Below are positions 54,340 through 64,000 of a stretch of DNA of 64,000 bases, piece by piece. Position 1 is the stretch's first letter; every line of letters begins with the position of its first letter. The translations under genes and the position numbers were made by a program. Under the pieces are notes generated by a model. It was given only the letters and a program-made list of their open reading frames with translations, ran no database searches and was not told the DNA's origin. The stretch is from Niallia taxi (lineage in GTDB: Bacteria > Bacillota > Bacilli > Bacillales > Cytobacillaceae). The DNA is taken from the NCBI RefSeq assembly GCF_032818155.1, contig NZ_CP102589.1, positions 3,024,001 through 3,088,000 of the forward strand, written 5' to 3'.

Positions 54340-54612
54340 TTAAGGCATTTTTATTTTTGCTCCTGCCTCTGCTTCCTTTGCCTTTTTTATAGTGCGGTAT
54401 GTAGAATAGCCGCTGCTTTCCTCAAATTCATCACATATATTCTTCTCTTGAGCTTTACCAGGAACAATTTTTTTGAAAACCTTATATTGCTCCATAAGTG
54501 CATCTTTTTCAATGCCCTTTTCATAAGCCAATTCTATACATTCAAAAAACTTTACGACGTCGACAATTTCTTCTGTGGTCCAATCAATATCTATTGGGTA
54601 TTGGTATTCCAT
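54340..54612 (-). CDS. yktA: UPF0223 protein YktA
   Basis: A 90-residue helical protein: MEYQYPIDIDWTTEEIVDVV, FFECIELAYEKGIEKDALME, FKKIVPGKAQEKNICDEFEE and SSGYSTYRTIKKAKE, matching the UPF0223 family. Function unknown; it neighbours speA in Bacillus. ATG at 54612. Confidence 0.93.
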   Translation of the reverse strand: MEYQYPIDIDWTTEEIVDVVKFFECIELAYEKGIEKDALMEQYKVFKKIVPGKAQEKNICDEFEESSGYSTYRTIKKAKEAEAGAKIKMP

Positions 54613-54680
54613 ATTTACTCTCTCAACTTTCTATAATAATTTACTGGTTCTTTGCCCTATTTTAGAGGAATGAAACTAAA

Positions 54681-54760
54681 ATGTAAAATGCCCGTTTAAC
54701 ATCTGTATTATCAATGTTTTATGATGGAAATAACCGTTTTTTCTATGTAAAATGCCCGTT
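54681..54760. repeat. 16-bp direct repeat upstream of speA
   Basis: ATGTAAAATGCCCGTT occurs at 54681-54696 and again at 54745-54760, 64 bp apart. They stand between yktA and speA and may be binding sites or a small duplication. The rest of 54613-55023 holds a TATAAT at 54865-54870 (probable speA -10) and a possible nine-codon leader frame (54977-55006). Confidence 0.65.
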
Positions 54761-54976
54761 CATAACAAGGTTTGGTCGGCCATTATTTATTATTTATGAA
54801 ATCCTTACAATAATTCTTCTCTTTATAGTTAAAACTAATTGTATGCAAAGAAAATAAAAAGTGCTATAATTCTTTTGTTTTCTGATTTTAATAAGTTTTA
54901 TAGGGTAAAACCAAATATCCCATTGTTTTTACAAACAGTGAAAAAACTTCTATTTTTAGGAGGATCAAAATCCGTT

Positions 54977-55006
54977 ATGAAAACGGCAAACAAAATACTA
55001 ACTTAA
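54977..55006 (+). CDS. Possible speA leader peptide (9 aa)
   Basis: ATG AAA ACG GCA AAC AAA ATA CTA ACT TAA follows AGGAGG by 13 nt and ends 17 nt before the speA TTG. The spacing is longer than ideal and the frame is very short, so it may be chance. CCGTT/AACGG pair around its start codon. Confidence 0.25.
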   Translation: MKTANKILT

Positions 55007-55023
55007 AGAGGTGTGGTAATAAA

Positions 55024-56493
55024 TTGTCACAATACGAAACACCGTTATACCACGGTTTATTGGAACATGCAAAAAAAAATCCTGTTCAGTTTCATATTCC
55101 TGGACATAAAAAAGGAAATGGAATGGATCCTGAGTTTAGAGAATTTATCGGAGAAAATGCTCTCTCTATCGATTTAATAAACATTGGTCCACTTGATGAT
55201 CTTCATCAACCGAAAGGAATTATTAAACAAGCGCAAAAATTGGCAGCGGAAGCATTTGGTGCTGATTATACCTTTTTCTCGGTACAAGGAACCAGCGGCG
55301 CCATCATGACCATGATTATGAGCGTTTGTGGTCCAGGAGATAAAATAATCGTACCAAGAAATGTTCATAAATCTATTATGTCTGCCATTGTTTTTGCTGG
55401 TGCTATTCCAATATTCATCCACCCTGAAGTGGATAAAGAGCTTGGCATTTCGCACGGTATAACAGTGGAAGCTGTTCAGCATGCCCTAGATTTACATCCA
55501 GATGCAAAAGGTTTATTAGTGATAAACCCTACTTACTTTGGCATTGCTGCAGACTTGAAAAAAATTGTGGACTTAGCACATTCTTATAATATACCAGTAC
55601 TGGTCGATGAGGCTCATGGCGTCCATATCCACTTCCATGAGGATCTCCCGATGTCAGCTATGCAGGCAGGTGCAGATATAGCTGCAACAAGTGTGCATAA
55701 GCTAGGCGGATCAATGACACAAAGCTCCATTCTGAACATGAGGGGCAATCTTGTTAATTATAAGCGCGTTCAAGCAATCATGAGCATGCTTACTACAACG
55801 AGCACATCATACTTATTGCTCGCATCTCTTGATGTGGCAAGGAAACGTTTAGCAACAGAAGGCAAGAAGCTTCTTGATAATACTATTGAGCTTGCGCAAA
55901 CCATTCGCAGACGAGTGAATGACATTGAGCATCTATATTGCTTAGGCGAAGATATCGTTGGCTCCTCCATGGCTTATGACTTCGATCCGACAAAACTAGT
56001 TATTTCTGTGAAGGATTTAGGTTTGACAGGTCATGCTGTGGAAGAATGGCTCCGTAAGCATTATAATATAGAAGTAGAGATGTCTGATTTATACAATATC
56101 CTTTGTATTGTAACACCTGGAGATACAGAAAAAGAGGCAGATACACTTATACATGCTTTAGGAGACCTTGCAAAGGAATTTCAAGATAAAGCAGGCAAGG
56201 TGGAAGCACAAGTAATGCTCCCTAATATTCCTTTGCTTGCCGTTACACCACGCGATGCTTTTTATTCTGAAACGGAGCTTGTCGACTTTGATGATTCTGT
56301 GGGACGGGTTATCGCAGAGTTTATCATGGTATATCCTCCAGGAATTCCGATTTTCATTCCTGGTGAGATCATTTCAGAGGACAATTTGGAGTATATTCGC
56401 AAAAACATGGAAGCTGGACTTCCAGTACAGGGACCTGAGGATTATGATTTCAAAAAACTGCGTGTCATAAAAGAACATAAAGCCATCCGCTAA
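55024..56493 (+). CDS. speA: Arginine decarboxylase SpeA
   Basis: PLP-dependent (Orn/Lys/Arg decarboxylase, fold type I) enzyme; B. subtilis SpeA makes agmatine, the first step of spermidine synthesis. The 489-residue product matches it along its length: QFHIPGHKKGNGMDPEFREF, SVQGTSGAIMTMIM, NPTYFGIAADLKKIVDLAHS, VLVDEAHGVHIHFHEDLP, the PLP lysine in SVHKLGGSMTQ (about 223-233), and the C-terminal domain PLLAVTPRDAFY and YPPGIPIFIPGE. The start is a TTG at 55024 after AGAGGTG. It is monocistronic or leads the next small gene. Confidence 0.96.
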   Translation: MSQYETPLYHGLLEHAKKNPVQFHIPGHKKGNGMDPEFREFIGENALSIDLINIGPLDDLHQPKGIIKQAQKLAAEAFGADYTFFSVQGTSGAIMTMIMSVCGPGDKIIVPRNVHKSIMSAIVFAGAIPIFIHPEVDKELGISHGITVEAVQHALDLHPDAKGLLVINPTYFGIAADLKKIVDLAHSYNIPVLVDEAHGVHIHFHEDLPMSAMQAGADIAATSVHKLGGSMTQSSILNMRGNLVNYKRVQAIMSMLTTTSTSYLLLASLDVARKRLATEGKKLLDNTIELAQTIRRRVNDIEHLYCLGEDIVGSSMAYDFDPTKLVISVKDLGLTGHAVEEWLRKHYNIEVEMSDLYNILCIVTPGDTEKEADTLIHALGDLAKEFQDKAGKVEAQVMLPNIPLLAVTPRDAFYSETELVDFDDSVGRVIAEFIMVYPPGIPIFIPGEIISEDNLEYIRKNMEAGLPVQGPEDYDFKKLRVIKEHKAIR

Positions 56494-56513
56494 TAGCAGC
56501 TGGCATAGAAATG

Positions 56514-56542
56514 TACGGATGCTCTTAAAAAAAGCATCCGTA
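56514..56542 (+). terminator. Hairpin after speA
   Basis: TACGGATGCT / AGCATCCGTA stem, 10 bp perfect, 21 bp past the speA stop. The following tract (TACGTTTGTT) is only moderately T-rich, so termination may be partial. Confidence 0.65.
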
Positions 56543-56585
56543 TACGTTTGTTATAAAGGAAGAATATAGATAGGAGATTTATATA

Positions 56586-56948
56586 TTGAAGAGAGTTATA
56601 TATGTTTTAATCATCAGTATCATTGTTAGCTTATGCTCCCCATTTGTCTTTCATAATTACTTAGAAAAAAAACCATTAGAACAGAAGGATACACTAACTT
56701 TCGGTGGACCTATCCCTTTTGCTGAACAAAAGGTGCAATTACCTGAAAAGGAAAATGAATATCCTGCTGAATTCAGCTTTATATCCCCTCTTGAAACAGA
56801 AACAAAGTTTCACATAATACCCTTCCTGTTCACATTACTCTGCTATTTCTTGTTAATATTCAGTGTTTATACTGTTGTAGCAAGCTATAGTAAAAAAGCA
56901 ATTGATAGAAATGGCCGGAAAAAAGGGAAAAAAGACGACGAGCTTTAA
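56586..56948 (+). CDS. Unrecognised two-helix membrane protein downstream of speA
   Basis: A 120-residue protein with two transmembrane segments (about residues 4-22 and 80-102), an extracytoplasmic loop of about 55 residues with P and E (KVQLPEKENEYPAEFSFISP), and a strongly basic tail (KKAIDRNGRKKGKKDDEL). TTG start at 56586 after AGGAG. I do not recognise a family. In B. subtilis slp stands in this neighbourhood between speA and pdhD. Confidence 0.7.
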   Translation: MKRVIYVLIISIIVSLCSPFVFHNYLEKKPLEQKDTLTFGGPIPFAEQKVQLPEKENEYPAEFSFISPLETETKFHIIPFLFTLLCYFLLIFSVYTVVASYSKKAIDRNGRKKGKKDDEL

Positions 56949-57383
56949 TTTTTTATTTTAGCTATAGCTCTATATAAACTGTTTACTACCGGTTTATAAA
57001 CAGATTTTAAAATAATATGAAGCAATTACCCACTATCTTAATGTAGTTTCTCTATAAATTTGAACTGATAAGACTAAAGTTTAACGGTCTAAGCTAACTG
57101 AACTATTATGCGTATTTCAATAAACTGTCGCATAATAGTTTGTTTTTTTTATTTGCTGATTTAAGTAATTAAGATAATAAAACCGTTAGTGGAATAAAGC
57201 TGTGGATACTAAGACTCCTGCAGGAAATAGAAATAAGTGCGTCTGGAGTGCAATGAAATTAATGCTTAGTTTATATTATTTTGCGCTAAGTTTGATATAT
57301 AGTGAACTAAACATCCATAGTGACTGTTATACAGCTCTAAAATCGACTTTAAATAGGATTACGTTATCTCCTCCTATTCTTCC
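56949..57383. other. Gene-free interval with a terminator and a repeat relic
   Basis: 435 bp. A + strand terminator (AACTATTATGCG / CGCATAATAGTT plus eight Ts) occupies 57101-57150 and ends the preceding gene. Around 57191-57260 the text GGAATAAAGCTGTGGATACT followed by AAGACTCCTGCAGGAAATAG recalls the widespread Bacillus intergenic repeat with AAGACTCCTGCGGGA, apparently decayed. No coding frame with conserved content is seen. Confidence 0.5.
57101..57150 (+). terminator. Intrinsic terminator, + strand
   Basis: AACTATTATGCG (57101-57112) pairs with CGCATAATAGTT (57129-57140), 12 bp perfect, then TG and eight Ts. It ends the speA-56586 transcript. Confidence 0.88.
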
Positions 57384-57704
57384 TTAAACAACCGCTATGA
57401 TGGTCATAATCATTTGGAAGGAGCCATATATGGAAAGGCTAATGGCTGTCGCAAGCATTGTTTTCCTTTGAGACCGTATGACATAATTACCTAGGATAAC
57501 AGCCAAATACAAAAACACGCCAAACATTACTAACTTATAAACGAAAAGATCATGTTCAGACAGCCATTCAATGATTGAATATCCACTCCACAGCATCAGC
57601 TGTAATAAAATCGTCGTATAGATCTTCAAGGAAAACACCACCTTTTTTATGTTTTTTATGTAACAAGTCATATAACTATATTTATGCATGTCCTCCTTAA
57701 TCAT
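57384..57704 (-). CDS. Unrecognised small membrane protein
   Basis: A protein of up to 106 residues with three hydrophobic segments (about 22-42, 50-72 and 82-104) linked by short polar loops (IIEWLSEHDL, IRSQRKTM). The start is uncertain: the first ATG (57704) has only GGGC upstream, the ATG at 57689 is 2 nt from AAGGAGG, and an ATG at 57671 is a third choice. No family recognised. It lies between pdhD and the + strand genes, where B. subtilis has slp. Confidence 0.6.
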   Translation of the reverse strand: MIKEDMHKYSYMTCYIKNIKKVVFSLKIYTTILLQLMLWSGYSIIEWLSEHDLFVYKLVMFGVFLYLAVILGNYVIRSQRKTMLATAISLSIYGSFQMIMTIIAVV

Positions 57705-57801
57705 GCCCTAATTAACTGAGTAATGTCTTACTCCCATTATAGAATTCCCATAAAACTTTATTCCATCCAAATTAGGCAAGTGAAGTATCCGTAGAAAACA
57801 A

Positions 57802-57830
57802 AAAAAACCTCTCTTAAAGAGAGGTTTTTT
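57802..57830 (-). terminator. Intrinsic terminator after pdhD
   Basis: AAAAAACCTCTCTTTAAGAG AGGTTTTTT on the minus strand: 12-bp stem with Ts, seven bases beyond the pdhD stop codon; ends the pdhABCD operon. Confidence 0.93.
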
Positions 57831-57836
57831 CTAATA

Positions 57837-59246
57837 TTACTTAATGATGTGAATTGGGCTACCAATTGCAACTTCAGCAGCTTCCATCGTGATCTCTCCC
57901 AATGTTGGGTGAGCGTGGATAGTCATTGCCAAGTCTTCAGCAGTCATACCTGCTTCAATTGCCAAGCCAAGTTCAGCGATCATGTCAGAAGCGTTAGCTC
58001 CAGCAATTTGAGCACCGATTACTAAGCCATCCTCTTTACGAGTAACAAGCTTCATGAAACCTTCGCTTTGGTTAAGTGCAAGTGCACGACCGTTAGCAGC
58101 GAATGGGAATTTAGCAGCTGTCACTTGAATTCCAGCTTCTTTAGCAGAAGCTTCTGTGTGTCCAACTGTAGCCAATTCTGGCTCAGCGAATACAACAGCA
58201 GGAATACCAAGATAATCGATTTCAGAATTGTGGCCACCGATTACTTCTGCAGCAATTTTACCTTCGTAAGAAGCTTTATGTGCAAGTGGTGGTCCTTCAA
58301 TGATATCACCGATTGCAAAGATATTGCTTACAGTAGTTCTGCATTGCTTATCAGTTTTGATAAGTCCGCGTTCAGCAAGCTCAATTCCTACTTGTTCAAG
58401 ACCAAGTTCGTCTGTGTTTGGTTTTCTTCCAACCATTACGAATACATAGTCAGCTTCGATCTTTTGTTCTTGACCTTTAGCTTCATATGTTACAGTAACG
58501 CCAGTGTCAGTTTCTTCGACACCTTTAGCCATTGCTTTTGTAATGATTTCCGCACCTTTTTTCTTCAAGTTGCGAACTACCAATGAAGACATTTGCTTTT
58601 CGAAACCGTTAAGGATATCGTCAGCACCTTCTAGAATAGTTACTTGAGTTCCAAAGCTTGCGTATGCTCCACCAAGCTCAGTACCTACATAACCTCCACC
58701 GATAACAACGATTTTCTCTGGAATTTCTTGTAGAGAAAGTGCACCAGTAGAATCTAGAACACGTTTAGAGTATTTGAATGCAGGAATTTCAATTGGACGA
58801 GATCCAGTTGCAATAATTGCATTTTTGAAAGTGTAAGTTTGAGATGACTTATCATCCATAACTTTAAGTGTGTTAGCATCAACGAAGTATGCTTCGCCAT
58901 AAGCGATGTCAACTTTGTTTCCTTTAAGAAGACCTTCTACACCGCCAGTAAGCTTGTTAACAACACTTGCTTTCCACTCTTGAACTTTTGAGAAATCTAC
59001 TTTTACATTTTCAGCAGTAATCCCAATATCGTCAGAATGCTTAGCAGTCTCAAAACGATGACCTGCTGTGATTAATGCTTTAGATGGGATACAGCCTACG
59101 TTTAAGCAAACTCCGCCCAATACATTTTTTTCAACGATTGTTACTTTTTGTCCTAGTTGTGCCGCACGAATTGCAGCTACATAACCACCAGGGCCTGCAC
59201 CAATGACTATAGTATCTGTTTCAATAGGAAAATCTCCAACTACCAT
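57837..59246 (-). CDS. pdhD: Dihydrolipoamide dehydrogenase (E3) PdhD
   Basis: FAD enzyme that reoxidises dihydrolipoamide of the pyruvate dehydrogenase complex (and other 2-oxoacid complexes) with NAD+. The 469-residue product has the FAD motif [19 protein letters not shown], the redox disulfide [16 protein letters not shown], the NAD motif [40 protein letters not shown], and the catalytic [14 protein letters not shown]. It begins four bases after pdhC in the operon. Confidence 0.99.
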   Translation of the reverse strand: MVVGDFPIETDTIVIGAGPGGYVAAIRAAQLGQKVTIVEKNVLGGVCLNVGCIPSKALITAGHRFETAKHSDDIGITAENVKVDFSKVQEWKASVVNKLTGGVEGLLKGNKVDIAYGEAYFVDANTLKVMDDKSSQTYTFKNAIIATGSRPIEIPAFKYSKRVLDSTGALSLQEIPEKIVVIGGGYVGTELGGAYASFGTQVTILEGADDILNGFEKQMSSLVVRNLKKKGAEIITKAMAKGVEETDTGVTVTYEAKGQEQKIEADYVFVMVGRKPNTDELGLEQVGIELAERGLIKTDKQCRTTVSNIFAIGDIIEGPPLAHKASYEGKIAAEVIGGHNSEIDYLGIPAVVFAEPELATVGHTEASAKEAGIQVTAAKFPFAANGRALALNQSEGFMKLVTRKEDGLVIGAQIAGANASDMIAELGLAIEAGMTAEDLAMTIHAHPTLGEITMEAAEVAIGSPIHIIK

Positions 59247-59250
59247 GTTT

Positions 59251-60570
59251 TTACGCCTCCATTAACAATAGTTCTGGATCGTTCAACAAACGTTTAATGT
59301 GATTCATTGCATTTTGAGCAGTAGCTCCATCGATCATGCGGTGATCGAAGCTTAGAGAAAGAGCTAATACTGGTGCAGCAACGATTTCGCCGTCTTTAAC
59401 GATCGCTTTTTCTGCAATACGTCCAATTCCAAGAATAGCCACTTCTGGGTGGTTAATAACTGGAGTGAACCATTGTCCGCCAGCTGATCCAATGTTTGAA
59501 ATTGTGCAAGAAGCACCTTTCATTTCCGTTGGAGCTAGTTTACCGTCTCTAGCTTTACCAGCAAGTTCATTAATTTCGTTAGAAATATTGAAAATTCCTT
59601 TACGATCAGCATTTTTAACAACAGGAACTAGAAGTCCTTTTTCAGTATCAGCAGCGATACCGATGTTGTAGTAGTGCTTATGAACGATTTCACTTGTAGC
59701 ATCATCTAAAGAAGTGTTAAGTGCTGGGAATTCTTTTAATGCGCTTGTCAATGCTTTAACAACATATGGCAAGAACGTTAACTTAATGCCTTTAGCAGCA
59801 GCAACTTCTTTATATTTCTTACGGTGAGCAACAAGGTTTGAAACTTCAACTTCATCCATAAGTGTTACGTGTGGAGCTGTATGCTTAGAATTAACCATCG
59901 CTTTAGCGATTGCTTTTCTGATACCGCTCATTTTTTCGCGAGTTTCTGGGAAGTCGCCTTCTGGAATCGCAAGTGGTTTTGGTGCTTCTTGTTCAGCAGC
60001 TGGAGTAGCTTCAGCAGCTTCTGTTGCAGCAGGTGCCGCAGCTCCACCGTTCAAGAATGCTTCGATATCTTCTTTAGAGATACGACCGTTTTTGCCAGTA
60101 CCAGATACTGTGCGGATGTCCACACCTTTATCACGAGCAAATTTACGTACAGATGGCATTGCGATAATACGTCTGCTTGGATCCACTTCTTCTGCAGCTG
60201 CAGGAGTTTGAACAGGTTCTTTAGCAACCGCATCGCCAGCTTCCGCTGTGCCTTGTACTTGTGCTTCTGTTTTAGCTTCTTCTTTAGGAGCGTCATGACC
60301 ATGGTCGCCCTTGAATTGAATATCCTCATAGCCAGGAGCGTCAAAAGTGATTAGGATATCACCAACAACTGCTACTGTACCTTCTTCTACAAGAACTTCT
60401 TCAACTGTACCGTCAACTGGAGACGGAATTTCTACTACTGCTTTATCGTTTTGTACTTCACACAAAACGTCGTCTTCTTGAACTTTATCGCCTGGTTTAA
60501 CAAACCATTTTACGATTTCACCTTCGTGGATACCTTCACCGATATCCGGTAATCTGAATTGAAAAGACAA
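59251..60570 (-). CDS. pdhC: Dihydrolipoyllysine acetyltransferase (E2) PdhC
   Basis: Core of the pyruvate dehydrogenase complex. The 439-residue product has one N-terminal lipoyl domain (lipoyl lysine in [13 protein letters not shown], about residue 43), an Ala/Pro/Glu linker (about 80-130), a peripheral subunit-binding domain ([37 protein letters not shown]), a second A/P linker, and the catalytic acyltransferase domain ending with the active-site [12 protein letters not shown]. It lies 68 bp after pdhB. Confidence 0.99.
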   Translation of the reverse strand: MSFQFRLPDIGEGIHEGEIVKWFVKPGDKVQEDDVLCEVQNDKAVVEIPSPVDGTVEEVLVEEGTVAVVGDILITFDAPGYEDIQFKGDHGHDAPKEEAKTEAQVQGTAEAGDAVAKEPVQTPAAAEEVDPSRRIIAMPSVRKFARDKGVDIRTVSGTGKNGRISKEDIEAFLNGGAAAPAATEAAEATPAAEQEAPKPLAIPEGDFPETREKMSGIRKAIAKAMVNSKHTAPHVTLMDEVEVSNLVAHRKKYKEVAAAKGIKLTFLPYVVKALTSALKEFPALNTSLDDATSEIVHKHYYNIGIAADTEKGLLVPVVKNADRKGIFNISNEINELAGKARDGKLAPTEMKGASCTISNIGSAGGQWFTPVINHPEVAILGIGRIAEKAIVKDGEIVAAPVLALSLSFDHRMIDGATAQNAMNHIKRLLNDPELLLMEA

Positions 60571-60638
60571 AGTAATTCAACCTCCTACATTTCCGTTATT
60601 TCGTTGCTTTTTATTATCCCTGACTAATAACTAATTTA

Positions 60639-61616
60639 TTAGAAAGTAAGGACTTTTTTAGCTGTTTCAATGATATCTTTGTAATTTGGAAGCCAAATGT
60701 TCTCAGCTTGTGTAAATGCATAAACAGTATCAGGAGCAGCTACACGCAATACTGGAGCTTCTAAGCTAAGAATAGCGCGCTCGTTGATTTCTGCGATAAC
60801 ATTTGCTGCGATACCAGCTTGTCTTTGTGCCTCTTGAACAACAACAGCTCTTCCTGTTTTTTCAACAGAAGCAACGATTGTTTCAACATCCAATGGGCTG
60901 ATTGTACGCAAGTCAACAACCTCTACAGAGTATCCTTCTTTTTCTAACTCTTCAGCAGCTTTGATTGATTCGTGAACCATTGCACCGTAAGCGATCAATG
61001 AAAGGTCTTTACCTTCACGTTTAACATCTGCTTTACCGATTTCGATTGTGTACGCTTCTTCAGGTACCTCTTCACGGAATGAACGGTATAATTTCAAATG
61101 CTCAAGGAATACAACTGGGTCATTGTCTCTGATTGCAGCAATCAATAGACCTTTTGCATCGTAAGGTGTTGATGGAACAACAACTTTCAAACCAGGTTGA
61201 GTTGTTACAAGTGCTTCTAAGCTGTCAGAGTGAAGCTCAGGAGTATGAACACCGCCACCGAATGGAGAACGGATTGTAACAGGTGAGTTGTAGCGTCCAC
61301 CTGAACGGTAACGCATACGCGCCATTTGTCCGTTGATGCTGTCCATTACTTCGTAAACGAAACCAAAGAATTGGATTTCTGGAACTGGGCGGAAGCCTTG
61401 AAGTCCAAGACCTACTGCCAAACCACCAATACCTGATTCAGCTAGCGGAGTATCGAATACACGATCTTCGCCGAATTCTTTTTGAAGTCCTTCCGTTGCA
61501 CGGAATACACCGCCGTTAACACCAACGTCTTCACCGAATACTAAAACATTCGGATCATTACGTAATTCTGTGCGTAACGCATCAGTGATTGCTTGGATCA
61601 TTGTCATTTGCGCCAT
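60639..61616 (-). CDS. pdhB: Pyruvate dehydrogenase E1 component, beta subunit PdhB
   Basis: Beta subunit of the thiamine diphosphate-dependent E1 heterotetramer. 325 residues: [20 protein letters not shown], the conserved [40 protein letters not shown], and the C-terminal transketolase domain with [16 protein letters not shown] and [15 protein letters not shown]. It begins three bases after the pdhA stop codon. Confidence 0.99.
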   Translation of the reverse strand: MAQMTMIQAITDALRTELRNDPNVLVFGEDVGVNGGVFRATEGLQKEFGEDRVFDTPLAESGIGGLAVGLGLQGFRPVPEIQFFGFVYEVMDSINGQMARMRYRSGGRYNSPVTIRSPFGGGVHTPELHSDSLEALVTTQPGLKVVVPSTPYDAKGLLIAAIRDNDPVVFLEHLKLYRSFREEVPEEAYTIEIGKADVKREGKDLSLIAYGAMVHESIKAAEELEKEGYSVEVVDLRTISPLDVETIVASVEKTGRAVVVQEAQRQAGIAANVIAEINERAILSLEAPVLRVAAPDTVYAFTQAENIWLPNYKDIIETAKKVLTF

Positions 61617-61619
61617 GGC

Positions 61620-63228
<1,609 letters not shown>

Positions 63229-63313
63229 AAGCGCCCTAGTGTAATGATTGCCCATATAGACAAATGAATATACATCATTTGTCCTTTAAGACAGCAATAC
63301 CACTCGGACGCTG
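63229..63313 (-). terminator. Long three-part hairpin with T-tract after ykyA
   Basis: On the + strand AGCGCCCTAGTG...CACTCGGACGCT (outer, 10 of 12 paired), weakly matched ATTGCC/GCAAT (middle) and GACAAATGA/TCATTTGTC (inner, perfect). On the minus strand it is followed by TTTTTATTTAT. It lies seven bases past the ykyA stop codon and could end its transcript; its length (about 84 nt) is unusual for a terminator. Confidence 0.65.
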
Positions 63314-63319
63314 AATAAT

Positions 63320-64000
63320 TTATTCCGCCTGTTTATCTTCCACTTTTACTTCCACACCAGCTTTTTCGTAGAAATCTATTTTTAAGTCATTGTATTGCTT
63401 CGTTAATTTATTAAATTCTTCATTATTATCGAGCACCTTCTGATAAACCTCATTGATCTTTTGAATTTGTTCTTCCAGTGCATCTATCTTTACATCCTTG
63501 TTTTTAAACATTTCATAAAGCTCATTATCATACTTCAAACCAGTCGTATAGTTGTCATACAGTTTGTCGTGAACCTCATATCTGTCCATCATCACATCGT
63601 ATAGTTTTTCAGCTTGTTTTTTTAATTCTGTTTCACCTTCGCCGTCCATCTCTTCCATAATCGGTTTAACCTTCTCAAAGGCTTCCTTTGATTCTTGAAT
63701 GCTTTCTTCCTCTTTATCCATGTATTCCTTCCTTTTGGCAACAGAGGCAAGCGCTTCATCTGATAGAGTTTTTATTTCATCCATTTTCTCAAGTCCTAAG
63801 GAAATGATTTTAGCATATATCTCTTGTTCGTTTTTTTCTAGTTTAACTAGCGGATCCTGCTGTTTTTCGAACTCACTCTCTAGTTCTACTACATCCTCCA
63901 GCCTTTCATGCATCTTTTCCCCTGGTGACTCAAAGCCCTTGCAAGCGGACAAGCTGGTTATAATTAAAATGATAAGTACTGCTGCTGCTAGTCTTTTTGC
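63320..64000 (-). CDS. ykyA: YkyA-type cell-wall-binding lipoprotein (start beyond window)
   Basis: Partial: the frame stays open to base 64000, so only the first few residues of the signal peptide are missing. The visible N terminus is AKRLAAAVLIILIITSLSAC with a lipobox (LSAC), followed by KGFESPGEKMHERLEDVVEL and a long, highly charged coiled coil (about 180 residues of E/K/D repeats) ending VEVKVEDKQAE. This matches the YkyA family of putative lipoproteins found directly upstream of pdhA in Bacillus. Surface exposed and anchored to the membrane; function not established. A shorter reading beginning at a TTG codon inside the lipobox is wrong. Confidence 0.9.
   Translation of the reverse strand, partial: AKRLAAAVLIILIITSLSACKGFESPGEKMHERLEDVVELESEFEKQQDPLVKLEKNEQEIYAKIISLGLEKMDEIKTLSDEALASVAKRKEYMDKEEESIQESKEAFEKVKPIMEEMDGEGETELKKQAEKLYDVMMDRYEVHDKLYDNYTTGLKYDNELYEMFKNKDVKIDALEEQIQKINEVYQKVLDNNEEFNKLTKQYNDLKIDFYEKAGVEVKVEDKQAE

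Noticed and set aside
54229..54636. 135-codon hydrophobic frame on the + strand over yktA
   Set aside because: It spans the end of yktB, a bidirectional terminator and antisense of yktA; Phe/Leu-rich because of T-rich DNA.
58068..58586. 172-codon open frame on the + strand within pdhD, and a similar one at 59869-60354 within pdhC
   Set aside because: Shadow frames of pdh genes; Phe/Ser/Cys-rich low-quality sequence and no ribosome binding site.

Overview
The window is an A+T-rich chromosomal segment from an endospore-forming member of the Bacillaceae. The evidence is the gene content (sigE, sigG, spoIIGA, spoVD, spoVE, spoVV, rsfA, csfG, ylaJ, ylbD), consistently strong GGAGG-type ribosome binding sites with many TTG or GTG starts, and gene order that follows the Bacillus subtilis pdh-yla-ylb-mra/dcw-ylm-divIVA-ileS region almost gene for gene. 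Seen on the + strand the region is reversed: most genes are on the minus strand and read right to left. I cannot fix the genus. The differences from B. subtilis listed below suggest a Niallia/Cytobacillus-like relative, which is inference.

Reading in the direction of transcription: (1) 64000-57800 holds the lipoprotein gene ykyA (cut by the window edge) and the pyruvate dehydrogenase operon pdhABCD. (2) 57700-46200 holds two unrecognised membrane proteins, speA (arginine decarboxylase), yktA, yktB, ykzI, suhB, typA, ylaI, ylaJ, phoH (ylaK), ylaL and ylaN, with a dispersed repeat beside typA. (3) 46050-39300 holds ftsW, a reduced cta locus (ctaB and ctaM only), ylbC, ylbD, ylbE, an inserted lipoprotein, ylbF and ylbG. 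(4) On the + strand between ylbG and rsmD is csfG, a sporulation small RNA with its own SigF/SigG-type promoter. (5) 38900-30400 holds rsmD, coaD, spoVV (ylbJ), ylbK, tmcAL, ylbN, rpmF, a DUF523/TudS-like gene, rsfA, panE and a DUF3397 gene. (6) 30200-9500 is bshC and the division and cell wall (dcw) cluster: mraZ, rsmH, ftsL, pbpB, spoVD, murE, a stand-alone MurF N-terminal domain, mraY, murD, spoVE, murG, divIB, ylxW, ylxX, sbp, ftsA, ftsZ. (7) 9240-6470 is the sporulation set spoIIGA-sigE-sigG. (8) 6300-1 is ylmC, ylmD, ylmE, sepF, ylmG, ylmH, divIVA and ileS, the last behind an isoleucine T-box.

The genes fit together as a growth/division/sporulation block. MraY, MurD, MurE and MurG make lipid II. 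The SEDS/PBP pairs FtsW-PBP2B (division) and SpoVE-SpoVD (spore cortex) polymerise it. FtsZ, FtsA, SepF, FtsL, DivIB and DivIVA place and run the septum. SpoIIGA activates SigE in the mother cell, SigG acts in the forespore, and RsfA, CsfG, SpoVV, YlaJ and YlbD are later sporulation functions.

Deviations from the B. subtilis order: a MurF-like N-terminal domain without a ligase core is translationally coupled between murE and mraY; ctaA, ctaCDEFG, pycA, ylbA and ylbB are absent from the ftsW-ylbC interval; murB is absent between murG and divIB; ylbL is absent between ylbK and ylbM; ylbP is replaced by a DUF523 gene; ylaH is replaced by dispersed repeats; bpr is absent after ftsZ; and an unrecognised lipoprotein sits between ylbE and ylbF. 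I see no rRNA or tRNA genes, CRISPR array, prophage, transposase or restriction/defence island.
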